From contig NZ_SOEE01000002.1 in the NCBI RefSeq assembly GCF_004366035.1, positions 496,001 to 560,000 of the forward strand: DNA of 64,000 bases, given 5' to 3'. Under the pieces are notes generated by a model. The model made no database searches. It saw nothing but the letters and a program-made list of their open reading frames with translations, and had not been told where the DNA came from. The stretch comes from Cytobacillus oceanisediminis. Lineage in GTDB: Bacteria > Bacillota > Bacilli > Bacillales > Cytobacillaceae. Both the position numbers and the translations under genes were made by a program. Below, one piece after another: positions 27,462 through 36,175 of this stretch (the stretch's first letter is position 1; each line of letters starts with the position of its first letter).

Positions 27462-27517
27462 ACTAACGCCTCCATTTCAAATATTATCAATATTTTGAAT
27501 TTATCATAAATGAAATC

Positions 27518-27531
27518 TGCAAACGTTCTCA
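27518..27531. promoter_or_regulatory. cre-like site upstream of hppD
   Basis: TGCAAACGTTCTCA matches the cre consensus TGWAANCGNTNWCA with one mismatch (C for W). It lies 57 bases before the hppD ATG and suggests CcpA control of tyrosine breakdown. Confidence 0.5.
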
Positions 27532-27575
27532 AGAGTTCAAGTTAAAGCTATAATGCACTTCTGCATTAAAGTAAG

Positions 27576-29018
27576 TCACACTTTTAATTTTTGCTCATTT
27601 TTGCTTTTGGGCGGGATGTGAATAGCCTGATTCCTTAAAGCTTCTACAGCTTCAAGCAGGCCTTCGTTTATACTGGGATGGGGATAGTTCGGGAAAATTA
27701 GATCTTCATCCCTAGCTGCCATTTCCAATGCCGTAATGCCGGCTGAAATTAGCTCTATAGCCCCAGTGCCTACCATGTGGATTCCCAGAAGAACTTGTTT
27801 TTCCTTGCAGCTGATCACTTTTATAAATCCTTCTTTTTTTCCGGCCAAAGTGCTAAATCCGTTGGCAGACATAGAAAATTGGCCAATTTCAATATCGTTG
27901 CCCATGTTAATTGCTTCCTTTTCCGTTAACCCGGCACTCGCAATAGGAGGCTGTGTATGAGCTACAATCGGAATGAAATGGAAATCGGATTGAGATTGAA
28001 TCCCTGCAATTGCTTCTGCTGCTGTTTTTCCTTGTTTAATTGCTTTAACAGCAAGTGCAGGGCCTTCTGTGACATCGCCGACAGCAAAGATATGTTTCTG
28101 TGTTGTCCGGCTTTGAGCATCCACCTTTATAAACCCCGCAGCACATTGTTCAACCCCTATTCGGGATAGTCCCAGCTGATTGGTGTTTGGTCTGATTGTA
28201 GTAGAAACAAATAAATGTGTGCCTGAAATTGTTTCTATTTTTCCCTTCAATTCAAAAGTTACTGTAAACATGTCTTCCTTATGCTGTAATTCCAATACTT
28301 CCGAATTTTTTACAATGTCTATTTTTTTCTTTTTTAAAATTCTCTTCAGTTCCCGGCAAATGGATTGATCGAAATCAAAATCCTCTTTCCCATCATCAAG
28401 TATCATAGTTACTTTAGATCCCAGTGCCTGAAAAGCCATGCCAATTTCAAGCGCAATATAGTCACTGCCATAGATTAATAGTTTTTCGGGTATTTCACTC
28501 AAATCTGAAATGGAATGCTGATCAAATACCAGTTCACTTAACTCTCTGGCCCAAGGTGGTTTTTCAGGTGTTCCGCCGGTCGCAATGATTGCATTCCTGA
28601 ATCTGAAAACATCAAATTTGTCTCCTTTTTCAACGCCAACCTTATCCTCAGACAGAAAAAAAGCTGAACCATTAAGTATCTCAATTTTATTGGCTTGGCA
28701 GAGCGCTTCAACTCCTGCACGGAGCTGTTCAATTTTCTGCTGTTTGTATTGCTGAAGCTTATTTAAATTAAATGATATACCTCCTCCTTCCAGCCCCCAA
28801 TTTTCCCCCTCTTGAAATGAAGTGAATTTTTCTGCAGATTGTGTAAGGATCTTTGAAGGAATGCAGCCTTTATTTAAACAAATCCCGCCAAGCTGGTCCT
28901 GTTCAACCAAGGTAACACTGCGTCCGAGCTGTGCAGCACGGATCGCAGCATGATACCCTCCGGGGCCGCCGCCGATAATGATAACATCGCACTCATGTGC
29001 CAGTTCTCCAACTACCAT
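27576..29018 (-). CDS. Dihydrolipoyl dehydrogenase (E3)
   Basis: A 480-aa flavoprotein disulfide reductase. It has the FAD motif IIIGGGPGGYHAA, the redox disulfide GGICLNKGCIPSK and a C-terminal dimer interface with NYPHPSINEGLLEAV, where the His-Glu pair is expected. It reoxidises the lipoyl group of the E2 encoded just upstream; its start directly follows the E2 stop. The gene is specific to this operon rather than the housekeeping pyruvate dehydrogenase cluster. It is last in the phenylalanine dehydrogenase/2-oxo acid dehydrogenase operon. Confidence 0.94.
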   Translation of the reverse strand: MVVGELAHECDVIIIGGGPGGYHAAIRAAQLGRSVTLVEQDQLGGICLNKGCIPSKILTQSAEKFTSFQEGENWGLEGGGISFNLNKLQQYKQQKIEQLRAGVEALCQANKIEILNGSAFFLSEDKVGVEKGDKFDVFRFRNAIIATGGTPEKPPWARELSELVFDQHSISDLSEIPEKLLIYGSDYIALEIGMAFQALGSKVTMILDDGKEDFDFDQSICRELKRILKKKKIDIVKNSEVLELQHKEDMFTVTFELKGKIETISGTHLFVSTTIRPNTNQLGLSRIGVEQCAAGFIKVDAQSRTTQKHIFAVGDVTEGPALAVKAIKQGKTAAEAIAGIQSQSDFHFIPIVAHTQPPIASAGLTEKEAINMGNDIEIGQFSMSANGFSTLAGKKEGFIKVISCKEKQVLLGIHMVGTGAIELISAGITALEMAARDEDLIFPNYPHPSINEGLLEAVEALRNQAIHIPPKSKNEQKLKV

Positions 29019-30242
29019 TTATACCATCTCCAGAACAAGCATTTTCGGATTTTGAATCAATTCGGCAAACCGGTTTGTAAAACCTACAGCTGTCGCCCCG
29101 TCTGCAACTCTATGATCAAAAGACATAGATATATTCATCATTGACCGGATCACAATCTGATCATCGTCTGTGACAACTGGCATCTTTTTTGTTTTATGAA
29201 AAGATACCAGTGCGGTTTGCGGATGCTGAATAATCGGTGTCGCTCCAAAGCTTCCGCCGAGCGGTCCCACATTGCTGACCGTAAATGTCCCGCCAGATAT
29301 TTCTTTTACAGAAAGCTTATTTCCCACCGCTTTTTCCGTGAGCTGTTTCATTTCAGCATGAATTTCTCTGATTGTCTTATTCTCAACATGCTTAATGACC
29401 GGAACGATGAGCCCCTCATCCGTATCAACCGCAATACCGATATGGTGTTCACTTGCCAAATGTATTTCTTCCTTTTCTTCATGCAGGACTGCATTGAACA
29501 CAGGAAATTCTTTCAGGCAAATTGACAATGCCTTCAGGAAAAAGGCTGTTGCAGATATATTTTGGTTCAGAATTTTAAGATCTTTTCTGAAAGTGATCAG
29601 TCCGGTTACATCGATTTCTTCAAAATGGGTACAATGTGGAATGATAGAGAGGGACTGTGCCATTTTCCTGGCGATCTGTTTCCTTCTGCCCCTAAATGGA
29701 ATGATTTCCTTGTCAGCAGGAGGGTTTATTAAAGTTTCCGTCACAACCGCTTGCTTCTGCTTAACTGGGTCAGGCTTACTCTGTGAGGATGCTAAGTATT
29801 GATAGATGTCTTCATCCAAAATACGGCCAGCAGGACCTGTCCCTGTAATATTCTCAATGTCTATCGAATTTTCCCTTGCTATTTTTCTCGTAAATGGAGA
29901 AGCAAGCACCCGTTTTCCTTTGAATGCGGCAAAAGATTCCAATGGCTCATGCAGCTTAGGAGAGTTTGCAGGATGAGAAGTGACCTTCACTTTCTCGATG
30001 CCATCATGTCCCGCCGCCTCTAAAATTAAAATGGTCGTCCCCACTGTAATCGTATCGCCAGGCTCCACTTTAAATTCCTTAATAATTCCCGCTCTGGGAG
30101 CAGGTATTTCAGCTGTCATTTTATCAGTCTGTACTTCAACTAGCGGATCATCGGCTTTGACTGCATCCCCTGGTTTAACTAAAAAGCAATTGATATCTGC
30201 TTCTGTCATGCCTTCTCCAATATCGTGAAGTTTCACTTCCAC
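29019..30242 (-). CDS. Dihydrolipoamide acyltransferase (E2) of a 2-oxo acid dehydrogenase complex
   Basis: A 407-aa E2. Residues 1-80 form a lipoyl domain with Lys41 in VQTDKMTAEI. A peripheral-subunit-binding domain follows near residue 115 (SPFTRKIARENSIDI and GPAGRILDEDI). The C-terminal catalytic domain has the active His in SFDHRVADGATA. It accepts the acyl group from E1 and passes it to CoA. The branched-chain type E2 is the closest general class; aromatic specificity is inferred from its neighbours. Confidence 0.93.
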   Translation of the reverse strand: MEVKLHDIGEGMTEADINCFLVKPGDAVKADDPLVEVQTDKMTAEIPAPRAGIIKEFKVEPGDTITVGTTILILEAAGHDGIEKVKVTSHPANSPKLHEPLESFAAFKGKRVLASPFTRKIARENSIDIENITGTGPAGRILDEDIYQYLASSQSKPDPVKQKQAVVTETLINPPADKEIIPFRGRRKQIARKMAQSLSIIPHCTHFEEIDVTGLITFRKDLKILNQNISATAFFLKALSICLKEFPVFNAVLHEEKEEIHLASEHHIGIAVDTDEGLIVPVIKHVENKTIREIHAEMKQLTEKAVGNKLSVKEISGGTFTVSNVGPLGGSFGATPIIQHPQTALVSFHKTKKMPVVTDDDQIVIRSMMNISMSFDHRVADGATAVGFTNRFAELIQNPKMLVLEMV

Positions 30243-30253
30243 GGCTTCTCCTC

Positions 30254-31249
30254 CTAAAACTTCATAACTTTTTCTATTGCTTGCTGGATCCTTGCCGGAG
30301 TTGGCAGGTAATGGTCCTCAAAACCGAAATATGGCACTGGTGCATCAAATCCAGTAACCCGTTCAACAGGTGCTTTCTGATATAAAAACGATGTATCATT
30401 AATGATGGCAAGTACATCATTTCCTACTCCACCGGTAGCATGAGCTTCATGGACAATGACTGTTCTCCCTGTCTTTTGGACAGATTCTGCGATCATATCT
30501 TTATCCAGAGGGAAAAGGGTCCTTAAATCAATCACATCACAATGAGTGTTCTTTTCTTTCATCAGCTTTGCCGCTTTTATAGTCTCAGGCACCATGGCTC
30601 CCCACGTAATGACCGTCACATCATCACCCTCCATGAGCTTATTGCCTTTTCCAATTTCAATGCTATACTTCCCTTCAGGAACTTCCTCCTTGGCCGAACG
30701 ATAACAGCGCATCGGCTCAAGATACAGAACTGGATCCGGGTCTTCAATGGCAGCAATCAGCAGCCCTTTCGCGTCATAAGGACTGGATGGGCAGACTACC
30801 TTAATGCCAGGCATATGAGTAAAAATGGCTTCCGTTGAATCACAATGAATTTCTGGAGCTCTAACACCAGCACCATAAGGAGCCCTTATAACCATCGGAA
30901 CAGTAAAATGTCCCATCGTTCTCATTCGGATCCTCGACGCATGAGTCATGATTTGTTCATATGCAGGATAGATAAAACCCAGAAATTGAATTTCAATTAC
31001 CGGTAAAAATCCATTTACAGCCAAGCCAATTCCCGCTCCGACAAAACCCGCTTCACTTAAAGGAGTATCAATAACACGGCCTTCGCCATACTTAGCTTGA
31101 AGACCATCAGTTGCACGAAAAACACCACCGTTCTTTCCGATATCTTCGCCCAGCAGCAAAACCTCTTCCTTTTCATTCAGCATGGTATCTAGTGCATCGG
31201 TAATGGCTTGAACTAACGTCATGGTCTTTGCTTCAACTGCCGTTTTCAT
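30254..31249 (-). CDS. 2-oxo acid dehydrogenase E1 beta subunit
   Basis: A 331-aa transketolase-like beta subunit. Landmarks are MTLVQAITDALDTML, LLGEDIGKNGGVFRATDGL, RVIDTPLSEAGFVGAGIG, FGFEDHYLPTPARI and the HEAHATGGVG segment. The frame is open to 31306, but ATG 31249 is chosen because GGGAGGTGG precedes it and it overlaps the E1 alpha stop by one base (TAATG), implying coupled translation. With E1 alpha it decarboxylates a 2-oxo acid, probably phenylpyruvate here. Confidence 0.94.
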   Translation of the reverse strand: MKTAVEAKTMTLVQAITDALDTMLNEKEEVLLLGEDIGKNGGVFRATDGLQAKYGEGRVIDTPLSEAGFVGAGIGLAVNGFLPVIEIQFLGFIYPAYEQIMTHASRIRMRTMGHFTVPMVIRAPYGAGVRAPEIHCDSTEAIFTHMPGIKVVCPSSPYDAKGLLIAAIEDPDPVLYLEPMRCYRSAKEEVPEGKYSIEIGKGNKLMEGDDVTVITWGAMVPETIKAAKLMKEKNTHCDVIDLRTLFPLDKDMIAESVQKTGRTVIVHEAHATGGVGNDVLAIINDTSFLYQKAPVERVTGFDAPVPYFGFEDHYLPTPARIQQAIEKVMKF

Positions 31250-32316
31250 TATCGGCCACCTCCCATCTGCTTCAGGTACTCCTCTTTCTGCTGCCTGATT
31301 TGCCATGTCGGCTCTGCAAAGACATGGTCAAAAATAACTGCTGGATCGGCAGGGGGAAAATCTTCCATTTCGGCTATAGCCTGATCTATTTCAGCTGCTG
31401 CTTTCTCTTCAATGGTCTGCACCCATTTCTCATCAAACCTACCCATGTTCTTCAACCAGCGCTCAAGTCTTAAAATGGGGTCAGCCTCTTGTCTTCTATT
31501 GCTGCTTTCGGATTGGTTACGGTACTTAGATGGATCATCTGCAGTGGTATGTGCCCCATATCGCCACGTAACTGCTTCGATTAGTGTCGGCCCTTCACCT
31601 TTACGGGCCCTTTCTAATGCATGTAAGGTTTCAAAATAAACCATGAAAACATCATTGCCATCGATTCTGACTCCCGGCATATCATAAGCCAGGGCTTTTT
31701 GGGCGATTGTTTTTGTATTCATCTGCTTGTTAAACGGAACAGATATGGCGTATTGATTGTTTTGATTAAAAAAGACAACCGGCGCTTTAAAAACGCTGGC
31801 GAAATTCAACCCTTCATGAAAATCCCCTTCGGAAGTTGCACCGTCTCCAAAATAAGCAATAGCAGCATTTACTGTGCCTTTTTTCCTTTCTGCGAATGCA
31901 GCTCCTGCCGCATGAGGGATTTGTGTCGCAATCGGGATGGCCGGTGGAAAAATTTTCTTTCCTTCAGGCGGCACACACCCTTCATTTCTACCGTTCCAAA
32001 ACAACAGGATATTTCTCAGTGAGTGGCCAAAGGTCATAGCTGCTCCGTGGTCGCGATAGGTAGGAAACATCCAATCGTTCTCCCTCAGGGCAGCAGCAGA
32101 TCCGACCTGGGAAGCCTCCTGTCCTTCGTAAGGTGCATATGTGCCTATCCTGCCCTGGCGCTGGAGTGAAATAGCCTTGCGGTCAAAAATACGGATTCTT
32201 ACCATATGTCTATAAAACTCTTTTACAAGTTTTTCAGTTATTTTTTCTTCATAATCGGAATTGATGATGTGTCCATTTTCGTCCATTATCCGCCTGATCG
32301 GAAAGTGATTTTCCAT
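31249..32316 (-). CDS. 2-oxo acid dehydrogenase E1 alpha subunit
   Basis: A 355-aa thiamine-diphosphate-binding subunit. The TPP motif is GDGATSEGDFHEGLNFASVFKAPVVFFNQNNQYA, read from GDG to NN. The phosphorylation-loop region TWRYGAHTTADDPSKYR is also conserved. In branched-chain and pyruvate types the same fold is used, so substrate cannot be read directly. It lies 75 bases after phenylalanine dehydrogenase in the same direction. GGTGAGAAG precedes the start. Confidence 0.94.
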   Translation of the reverse strand: MENHFPIRRIMDENGHIINSDYEEKITEKLVKEFYRHMVRIRIFDRKAISLQRQGRIGTYAPYEGQEASQVGSAAALRENDWMFPTYRDHGAAMTFGHSLRNILLFWNGRNEGCVPPEGKKIFPPAIPIATQIPHAAGAAFAERKKGTVNAAIAYFGDGATSEGDFHEGLNFASVFKAPVVFFNQNNQYAISVPFNKQMNTKTIAQKALAYDMPGVRIDGNDVFMVYFETLHALERARKGEGPTLIEAVTWRYGAHTTADDPSKYRNQSESSNRRQEADPILRLERWLKNMGRFDEKWVQTIEEKAAAEIDQAIAEMEDFPPADPAVIFDHVFAEPTWQIRQQKEEYLKQMGGGR

Positions 32317-32391
32317 CTTCTCACCCTTTGGCTAGTTAATTATTTTCAGCACTTTTATACAGTATATATGTTGTTATCCGAGCAAAAAAAA

Positions 32392-33501
32392 TTAGGTTCT
32401 TACTGCCCACTTCGGGCGTTTCATATGGGAGAAAAAGCTATTTCTGCGTGTGCGCGCTTCAATACGGCTCTCGCAGAATTGGTTGGATGCTTCCACCGTT
32501 GTTATTCCATTTGCGTCAGCATGTTCGTAGATGTTCAGAAGAGAGTTATAAATAGCTTTTGTTTTGCGGAGTACCCTTTCTTTATTCGGTGTGTATAATT
32601 CGTCTGCGACCTGGATTAATCCCCCTGCATTCACAATATAATCGGGTGCATATAATATGCCCTTATCTTTAAGGATTTGACCATGGCGCATATCCTTAAG
32701 CTGGTTATTGGCAGACCCTACGATTGCTTTTACTTTAAGCAGGCCGATTGTGTCATCATTAATGATCCCGCCCATTGCACATGGAACAAAAAAGTCCGCC
32801 TGTGCCTCATATATTTCATTGCTGGAAAGTACCTTCACCCCGGCACCAATTTCTTTCGCTTTGCTGAGAAGCTGGTCGATTGCCTGCCGGCTGATATCTG
32901 TAACAAATAAATCTGCCCCTTCCTCCAGCAGTCTTTCTGCCACTTTATATCCAACTTTTCCAAGTCCCTGAATGGCATATCTTTTGCCTGAAAGGTCGTC
33001 TGCTCCAGTCAGTGCTTTATTGGTTGCCTGCAGGCCATAAATAACACCATGTGCGGTTGGTACCGAAGAATCGCCGCTTCCTCCATAAACCTCATCAACC
33101 CCTACAATGCAATTCGTTTCCTTTAGGGCATGAACAAAATCTTCTGTAGAAGTCCCCATGTCCGTTCCTGTATAGAAGCGCCCGTTCAATGATTCAACAA
33201 ATTGGCCAAAGGCGCGGAATAGTTCGGGTGTTTTATCTTTTAATGGATCCCCGATAATGACAGCCTTCCCGCCTCCGAAGTCACAATCTGCAGCTGCACA
33301 TTTATAGGTCATGCCTTTTGATAATCGGAGGACATCTTCAAGGGCATCATCCACACTGTTGTATGGAAACATACGGCAGCCTCCCAATGCCGGCCCCAAT
33401 ATGGTGCTGTGGATTGCAATGATTGCCTTCAACCCGGTAGATTCATCGTTGCAGAAAACGACTTGTTCATGATCTTTAATTTTCTGAAACATATCTGTCA
33501 T
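32392..33501 (-). CDS. pdh: Phenylalanine dehydrogenase
   Basis: A 369-aa amino acid dehydrogenase of the Leu/Phe/Val group. It oxidatively deaminates L-phenylalanine to phenylpyruvate with NAD. Landmarks are [19 protein letters not shown] with the catalytic lysines, and the NAD motif [11 protein letters not shown]. The side-chain pocket has Gly in YTGTDMGT and Leu in [12 protein letters not shown]. Phenylalanine dehydrogenases have these residues, whereas leucine dehydrogenases have Ala and Val there. The last ~25 residues are longer than usual. It is followed by E1-E2-E3 genes and preceded by a perfect cre site. Confidence 0.92.
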   Translation of the reverse strand: MTDMFQKIKDHEQVVFCNDESTGLKAIIAIHSTILGPALGGCRMFPYNSVDDALEDVLRLSKGMTYKCAAADCDFGGGKAVIIGDPLKDKTPELFRAFGQFVESLNGRFYTGTDMGTSTEDFVHALKETNCIVGVDEVYGGSGDSSVPTAHGVIYGLQATNKALTGADDLSGKRYAIQGLGKVGYKVAERLLEEGADLFVTDISRQAIDQLLSKAKEIGAGVKVLSSNEIYEAQADFFVPCAMGGIINDDTIGLLKVKAIVGSANNQLKDMRHGQILKDKGILYAPDYIVNAGGLIQVADELYTPNKERVLRKTKAIYNSLLNIYEHADANGITTVEASNQFCESRIEARTRRNSFFSHMKRPKWAVRT

Positions 33502-33521
33502 TTCATTCTCCCCTTTATTTA

Positions 33522-33535
33522 TGATAGCGCTTACA
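33522..33535. promoter_or_regulatory. Perfect cre site before phenylalanine dehydrogenase
   Basis: On the minus strand TGTAAGCGCTATCA fits the CcpA consensus TGWAANCGNTNWCA at every position. It lies 20 bases upstream of the dehydrogenase ATG and downstream of the thioesterase stop, so it may repress by blocking elongation or an internal promoter. Confidence 0.8.
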
Positions 33536-33589
33536 ATAAAATTAAATTAAAATGCCTTTTTTTGTTTAGGCTCAGCTGCTTCTAATCTT

Positions 33590-33979
33590 TTAATCTCTCT
33601 TTAACATTTCTGCAATCCTGCTTTTCTTCAGAATTACCTGTTTGACTTCACCTTCGCCAGCCAGTATTTTTCCATTATGGACGGTAATAGTTGAGTAAAC
33701 TGAATTTCCATCCAGCTTGGATACGGTTGCCGTTATAATAATGGATGATCCTTCAGGTGAAGGAGATAAATGCCTGGCAGAAACTGCTCCCCCCATCCCT
33801 TCTTCTTCCTCATCCAAGTAGGGGATAATCAGCAGGCGGGATGCCCATTCCATATGATAGATCATCGTTACGGTTGAATAGGCAGGATGAATGACCTCCC
33901 CTTCAAACTGTGCGAACATCTCAGGGGAAACCACCGCATGGACAACTGCCTGGTTCCCAATTTGCAGACCAGGTTTCAT
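33590..33979 (-). CDS. FlK-like hotdog thioesterase
   Basis: A 129-aa hotdog protein similar to fluoroacetyl-CoA thioesterase FlK and its relatives. MFAQFEGEVIHPAYST, YHMEWASRLLI and SARHLSPSPEGSSI match the family; the Thr, Glu and His positions of FlK can be tentatively placed in STVT, MEWAS and ARHL. It is first in the phenylalanine operon and probably hydrolyses a CoA thioester, for example phenylacetyl-CoA or a dead-end CoA ester, to release CoA. GGGAGGG lies before the ATG. The substrate is unknown. Confidence 0.8.
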   Translation of the reverse strand: MKPGLQIGNQAVVHAVVSPEMFAQFEGEVIHPAYSTVTMIYHMEWASRLLIIPYLDEEEEGMGGAVSARHLSPSPEGSSIIITATVSKLDGNSVYSTITVHNGKILAGEGEVKQVILKKSRIAEMLKRD

Positions 33980-34012
33980 ACCATCCCTCCCTGTTATACA
34001 TGAAATATGTAT

Positions 34013-34052
34013 GACGTTTATTTAACGATATGATACCATTACGTTAAATAAA
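34013..34052. promoter_or_regulatory. Operator-like palindromes upstream of the phenylalanine operon
   Basis: Two overlapping signals. TTTATTTAACG (34017-34027) and CGTTAAATAAA (34042-34052) form perfect 11-bp arms. TGACG-N9-CGATAT (34013-34031) shares the CG-N9-CG spacing with sites before the ABC transporter, paaX and paaK. They lie 34-73 bases upstream of the thioesterase ATG. Confidence 0.6.
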
Positions 34053-34103
34053 TAGTCAATAAATTGTAAAAACTTTAAAAATTCTTTTGATTCCCTTCCA
34101 TGC

Positions 34104-34142
34104 AAAAAGGACTAACCAGCAAAATTGGCTAATCCTTTTTTT
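34104..34142 (-). terminator. Terminator of the ABC transporter operon
   Basis: AAAAGGACTAACCA pairs with TTGGCTAATCCTTTT (two mismatches) beside the ATPase stop; A/T runs flank it. Confidence 0.8.
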
Positions 34143-34145
34143 ATT

Positions 34146-34940
34146 CTAAGAAAGCAAAGCACGATCACTTGCCATTTTTGTTCCGCGAATCCGCTGAAAT
34201 TCGTTTAGCAGCTGTTCAATTGTCAGATGCTGTTTCTGTCCATCTTCCACTTCAAGAATAATCTGGCCTTTATCCATCATAATCAGCCTATTTCCTAAAT
34301 CCAGCGCCTGCTGCATATTATGAGTGACCATTAAAGTGGTTAAATTGTACTTCTTAACAATTTCCTTGGTCAGATTCGTTATAAGCTCTGCACGAGCCGG
34401 ATCAAGAGCAGCAGTATGTTCATCGAGCAAAAGAATGGATGGCTCTGTGAAGGTAGCCATTAATAATGAAAGTGCCTGCCGTTCGCCTCCTGATAATAAA
34501 CCAACCTTTGCATTTAGACGGTTTTCAAGGCCGAGATGGAGGGTTTCCAGAACTTCGCGAAAATAGTCTTTGCGCTTTTTCGTAACTCCTTTTTTTAAGG
34601 TTCTTGTTTTATTCCTTGAATATGCCATGGCGAGATTTTCTTCAATTGTCATGGACGGAGCGGTACCAGCCATCGGATCCTGAAAAACCCGGCCTATGAG
34701 CTTTGCCCGATTATATTCAGACATGCCCGTGACATTTTGGCCATCGATATAAATGGAGCCGACATCAGGAATCATGACACCGGAGATAATATTCATTAAA
34801 GTGGACTTTCCTGCCCCATTACTTCCGATTACGGTTACAAAGTCCCCCTCATTCAATGTGAGATTGATCGTATCCAGTGCAATCTTTTCATCTGGAGTCC
34901 CTTCATTAAAGACTTTATGAATCTGATTTAATTGCAGCAC
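34146..34940 (-). CDS. ABC transporter ATP-binding protein (TrpX-type importer)
   Basis: A 264-aa ATPase with Walker A GSNGAGKST, signature LLSGGERQALSLL and Walker B ILLLDEHTAALDP. The D-E-H-T variant is typical of the ATPase paired with TrpX-type binding proteins. The frame is open to 34973, but GTG 34940 is preferred because AAAGGG lies 8 bases upstream. It overlaps the permease end by 26 bases. It powers uptake of the ligand caught by the lipoprotein at 36176-37192. Confidence 0.9.
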   Translation of the reverse strand: MLQLNQIHKVFNEGTPDEKIALDTINLTLNEGDFVTVIGSNGAGKSTLMNIISGVMIPDVGSIYIDGQNVTGMSEYNRAKLIGRVFQDPMAGTAPSMTIEENLAMAYSRNKTRTLKKGVTKKRKDYFREVLETLHLGLENRLNAKVGLLSGGERQALSLLMATFTEPSILLLDEHTAALDPARAELITNLTKEIVKKYNLTTLMVTHNMQQALDLGNRLIMMDKGQIILEVEDGQKQHLTIEQLLNEFQRIRGTKMASDRALLS

Positions 34941-35946
34941 CAGTCTCACCCTTTCCGCCTGATGGCAATTCACTTATGTTCATGCTTCCTGCCAGCCTTT
35001 TGGCTTTCCGTTTCTTCTCCTTTGTGCGGTCAATAATCTTCGGCATTATTAAAGCAAGGATTACAATTGTTGCTGTAATCAGCTTCATATCACCTGGTTC
35101 CAGGAACTCTACCCTCAGTGCCATGGTCACTACAATGCGGTATATTATTGCTCCGCCAATAACCGCGAGAGTAGTCCTGGCAATCGTTTTTGTGCCAAAT
35201 AGCGCTTCACCGATGATGACTGATGCCAGCCCGATGATAATCATTCCGATCCCCATACCAACATCGGCGAATCCTCCTTGCTGTGCAATCAATGCACCGG
35301 AGAAAGCAACCATTGCATTTGACAGGCCAAGCCCTAAAATCACCATCATATTGGTGTTGGCAGAAAGACTGCGGATCATCCTCTTGTTATCACCTGTAGC
35401 CCTTAAAGCTAAACCAATCTCCGTCTGAAGAAACCGATCTGTCAAAAATTTTATTGCCAATGTTACAACTAACATAAATAGGATAATGCCCCATGTTCTT
35501 GGGAGGCTGCCGCCAAGTCCCGCCATGGTCAAAATACTGTTGAAAAAAGAATCAATTCCTGTTTTATCCCAAAAATCCCTGACATGTGTAATAGCAGTTT
35601 CTGTGTTCAAGAGCGGAACATTTGATTTACCCATGATACGAAGGTTTATTGAATACAGAGCAATCATCATAAGGATTCCTGATAACAGCGCATTGATTTT
35701 TCCGAAAGTATGAATAATACCAGTAAGGCAGCCGGCAATAAAACCTGCAAATAAGGCAGTGATCGTTGCCAGAAAAGGATTAGCACCGCTGACAATCATG
35801 GTTGCGGCTACCGCCGCTCCAGTCACAAAACTTCCATCGACCGTTAAATCAGGAAAGTCCAGGACCCTGAAAGATAAATAAACTCCAAGTGCCATAATTG
35901 CGTAAATAATGCCTGACTCGAACGCACCGAATATGGCTGTAAACAC
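34915..35946 (-). CDS. ABC transporter permease (TrpY-type)
   Basis: A 343-aa permease of the LivH/RbsC-like branch with about nine membrane segments. FRVLDFPDLTVDGSFVTGAA and GAALIAQQGGFADVGMGIG are characteristic of the permease of TrpXYZ-like importers. The C-terminal tail is basic and cytoplasmic. It lies 229 bases after the binding protein, across a dispersed repeat, and overlaps the ATPase. Confidence 0.9.
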   Translation of the reverse strand: MFTAIFGAFESGIIYAIMALGVYLSFRVLDFPDLTVDGSFVTGAAVAATMIVSGANPFLATITALFAGFIAGCLTGIIHTFGKINALLSGILMMIALYSINLRIMGKSNVPLLNTETAITHVRDFWDKTGIDSFFNSILTMAGLGGSLPRTWGIILFMLVVTLAIKFLTDRFLQTEIGLALRATGDNKRMIRSLSANTNMMVILGLGLSNAMVAFSGALIAQQGGFADVGMGIGMIIIGLASVIIGEALFGTKTIARTTLAVIGGAIIYRIVVTMALRVEFLEPGDMKLITATIVILALIMPKIIDRTKEKKRKAKRLAGSMNISELPSGGKGETGAAIKSDS

Positions 35947-36000
35947 GAAGAATCACACCCTTTATAAATTAAATTAGAATTAAAATGCATTTAACGCCGA

Positions 36001-36128
36001 TAACTGTCAAGATTCACAGGGAATGACCGACACCTCAATAAACATACGGTTAAAAGCATTAGCTTTTTGGAGAAGCGCCTCCCCCTCGAGGTGCTGGGAG
36101 CGGGTAAGGCGCTCTTGGCTTATAGCTT
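36001..36128. repeat. Degenerate dispersed intergenic repeat, copy D
   Basis: Starts TAACTGTCAAGATTC and, after an insertion of about 40 bases, continues GAAGCGCCTCCCCC, TCGAGGTGCTGGGAGC and AAGGCGCTC up to TTATAGCTT. It shares ends and core with copies A-C. It separates the binding-protein gene from its permease. Confidence 0.55.
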
Positions 36129-36175
36129 AAAATTCAGCCGGCTGGATATTGCACTGCCAGAGGGCGGATTTACAC

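Noticed and set aside
33522-33535. Leucine dehydrogenase reading of the downstream gene, with the cluster as a normal bkd operon
   Set aside because: The pocket residues (Gly in YTGTDMGT, Leu in [10 protein letters not shown]), the KGMTYK and FYTGTD segments and the aromatic neighbours favour phenylalanine dehydrogenase. A bkd role of the E1-E3 genes is not fully excluded.
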